Shown one piece after another: positions 43,689 to 44,714 of a stretch of DNA of 44,714 nucleotides (positions within the stretch are counted from its first letter, which is position 1; the number at the start of each line of letters is the position of its first letter). This DNA is from an uncultured Ignavibacterium sp. (GTDB lineage: Bacteria; Bacteroidota; Ignavibacteria; Ignavibacteriales; Ignavibacteriaceae): contig CALHAB010000101.1 in NCBI GenBank assembly GCA_937934185.1, positions 1 to 44,714 on the forward strand, in the 5' to 3' direction. The translations under genes were made by a program, and so were the position numbers. The notes below the pieces were generated by a model, which worked only from the letters and a program-made list of their open reading frames with translations, searched no databases and was not told the origin of the DNA.

Positions 43689-43704
43689 TGGCATTTAAGT
43701 TGTC
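43689..43704 (+). promoter_or_regulatory. Sigma-54-like -24/-12 promoter upstream of the PAS kinase
   Basis: TGGCATTTAAGTTGTC, with GG at 43690-43691 and G at 43702. Its distance from GG to the start codon (42 bases) is identical to that of the flgB site. The TTGTC ending is shared with the flgB and fliA-block sites. Confidence 0.6.
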
Positions 43705-43731
43705 TTTTAACAGAAGTTTATTTGGTAAAAT

Positions 43732-44714
43732 ATGGAACTTGAAAAAGAAATATTAAACAATAATCAATACAATCTGCTTGATTCGTTGTTAAGTCATCCT
43801 TCACTGGGAGTTGTACGAATTACCTCTGAAGGAATTCCAGTGTTGGCTAATCAAACAGCTTTAAAGTTTTTAAACATTGAATCATTTACAGAGCTGATAG
43901 AGTTATATAACCAGAGTGAATCCTTCCGGAATAATTTCAATACTCACAAGTATTTTAAATTCATTCATCAGGAAATCAAGAACAGTTATCTTGAGACTGA
44001 ATGGTTAAATAAAAATGGCAAAGTTGTTTTTTTCAAAGAGTTCGTAAAAGCTGTTTATAATAATTCGGATTTCCCTGAATATTTTGACTGCGTTATTGAA
44101 GACCAAACGGATAAAAAAATTGTTGAACAGCTGATTAAAAATTGTCAGACAAGAGATTTTCAAATACTGAAAGCATTACCGGACATTTTGTTTATTGTTT
44201 CTTCAGATGGAACTTTACTTGACAGTAAATTCAACTCTCACTCAAGTTTTTTCAAAAATCCTGCTTTACTGATTGGAAGAAAAATAAGTTCGGTTTTTCC
44301 CAGGTCGGTTTCTGAAAAATTATTTGAAGCAATTGAAAATACTCTCAGTACAAATCAGTTAAGTTCAGTTGAATTTTCAGTAACATCGGATGAAAAAGAA
44401 ATATTCTATGAAGCAAGAATTGTTGTAAATTCTGAAAATCAGGCTTTAATGCTGCTGCGTGATGTTACACTTCAGAAAGAAGCTGAAGCACAGTTAAGAA
44501 AAGTCACAGAAGATTTAAAGCAGGCAAATGCTTCCAAAGATAAATTCTTTTCGATTATCGCCCACGATCTCCGAACACCTTTAATCGGTTTGATTGGTTA
44601 TGCAGAGATTTTATCGGAAGATATTGATGAGCTTGAGCTTTCTGAAATAAAAGAATACTCGACTAATATTGTTGAGATCTCAAGACAGACAATTAAACTG
44701 CTTTCTAATCTTCT
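43732..44714 (+). CDS. PAS-PAS sensor histidine kinase (3' end outside the window)
   Basis: The first 327 codons are present and the frame runs off the right edge. Two PAS-like domains are seen (about 15-125 and 145-250), the second ending LLRDVTLQKEAEAQL, followed by a coiled coil and a HisKA domain with SIIAHDLRTPL, H278 being the phospho-acceptor. No membrane segment is seen, so it is a soluble kinase. A TTTGGT ribosome site precedes the ATG. Its sigma-54-like promoter suggests it belongs to the flagellar regulon; it is a candidate donor for the receivers at 39-42 kb. Confidence 0.9.
   Translation, partial: MELEKEILNNNQYNLLDSLLSHPSLGVVRITSEGIPVLANQTALKFLNIESFTELIELYNQSESFRNNFNTHKYFKFIHQEIKNSYLETEWLNKNGKVVFFKEFVKAVYNNSDFPEYFDCVIEDQTDKKIVEQLIKNCQTRDFQILKALPDILFIVSSDGTLLDSKFNSHSSFFKNPALLIGRKISSVFPRSVSEKLFEAIENTLSTNQLSSVEFSVTSDEKEIFYEARIVVNSENQALMLLRDVTLQKEAEAQLRKVTEDLKQANASKDKFFSIIAHDLRTPLIGLIGYAEILSEDIDELELSEIKEYSTNIVEISRQTIKLLSNL

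Noticed and set aside
1-44714. CRISPR arrays, insertion sequences, tRNA or rRNA genes, prophage genes
   Set aside because: No regular repeats, transposase motifs, RNA gene sequences or attachment-site duplications were seen in reading the window.

Overview
This 44.7 kb window is almost wholly one flagellar and chemotaxis locus, and every gene I can support is on the + strand. The DNA is AT-rich and genes overlap by 1 to 20 bases. FlgH and FlgI (L- and P-ring proteins) imply an outer membrane. The order flgB-flgC-fliE-F-G-H-I-J-(ylxF-like)-fliK-flgD-(TIGR02530 family)-flgE / fliL-M-N-O-P-Q-R-flhB-flhA-flhF-flhG-fliA closely follows the fla/che operon of Bacillus. With the low GC and protein style, this suggests a motile member of the Bacteroidota/Chlorobiota/Ignavibacteriota group, possibly Ignavibacteria; the assignment is inference.

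Layout. (1) 1-3.24 kb: tail of an unknown gene, cheA, cheB and a 77-aa orphan, closed by a strong terminator. (2) 3.49-15.9 kb: rod, MS ring, switch, export ATPase and hook genes (flgB to flgE), ending in a second terminator. A structured, GGA-rich leader precedes flgE. (3) 16.05-25.2 kb: fliL, C-ring genes fliM/fliN, export gate fliOPQR-flhBA, and flhF/flhG, which set flagellar position and number. (4) 25.3-42.7 kb: a small membrane protein, fliA (sigma-28), two HDOD proteins, a degenerate histidine kinase, distal rod and ring genes flgF/G/A/H/I/J, flgN/K/L, a first stator motAB, fliW-csrA, a receiver-HPt protein, a second stator motAB, and two more receivers, one with a kinase DHp domain but no ATPase domain. 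(5) 42.7-44.7 kb: an unknown gene behind a sigma-28-like promoter, a terminator, and the start of a PAS-PAS histidine kinase cut by the window edge.

Regulatory reading. Four gaps each hold a 16-base element of the form TGGYAT-N5-TTG, spaced like a sigma-54 -24/-12 promoter. They lie ahead of flgB, fliL, the orf-fliA block and the PAS kinase. A sigma-28-like site, TAAAGTTA-N10-TTCGATAA, precedes the 214-aa unknown gene. This fits a cascade in which sigma-54 drives structural genes and fliA, and FliA drives late genes. FliW and CsrA add possible post-transcriptional control, and the flgE leader with five GGA motifs is a candidate CsrA target. Points most worth checking: that leader, a 142-base motA/motB overlap with an A7 run exactly at the motB start, a hook-type (FlaE-like) domain inserted in FlgL, and a FliA that appears to lack sigma region 3. 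Flagellin, fliD, fliS, flgM, cheW, cheY (single-domain and adjacent to cheA), cheR, rpoN and a sigma-54 activator are not in the window.
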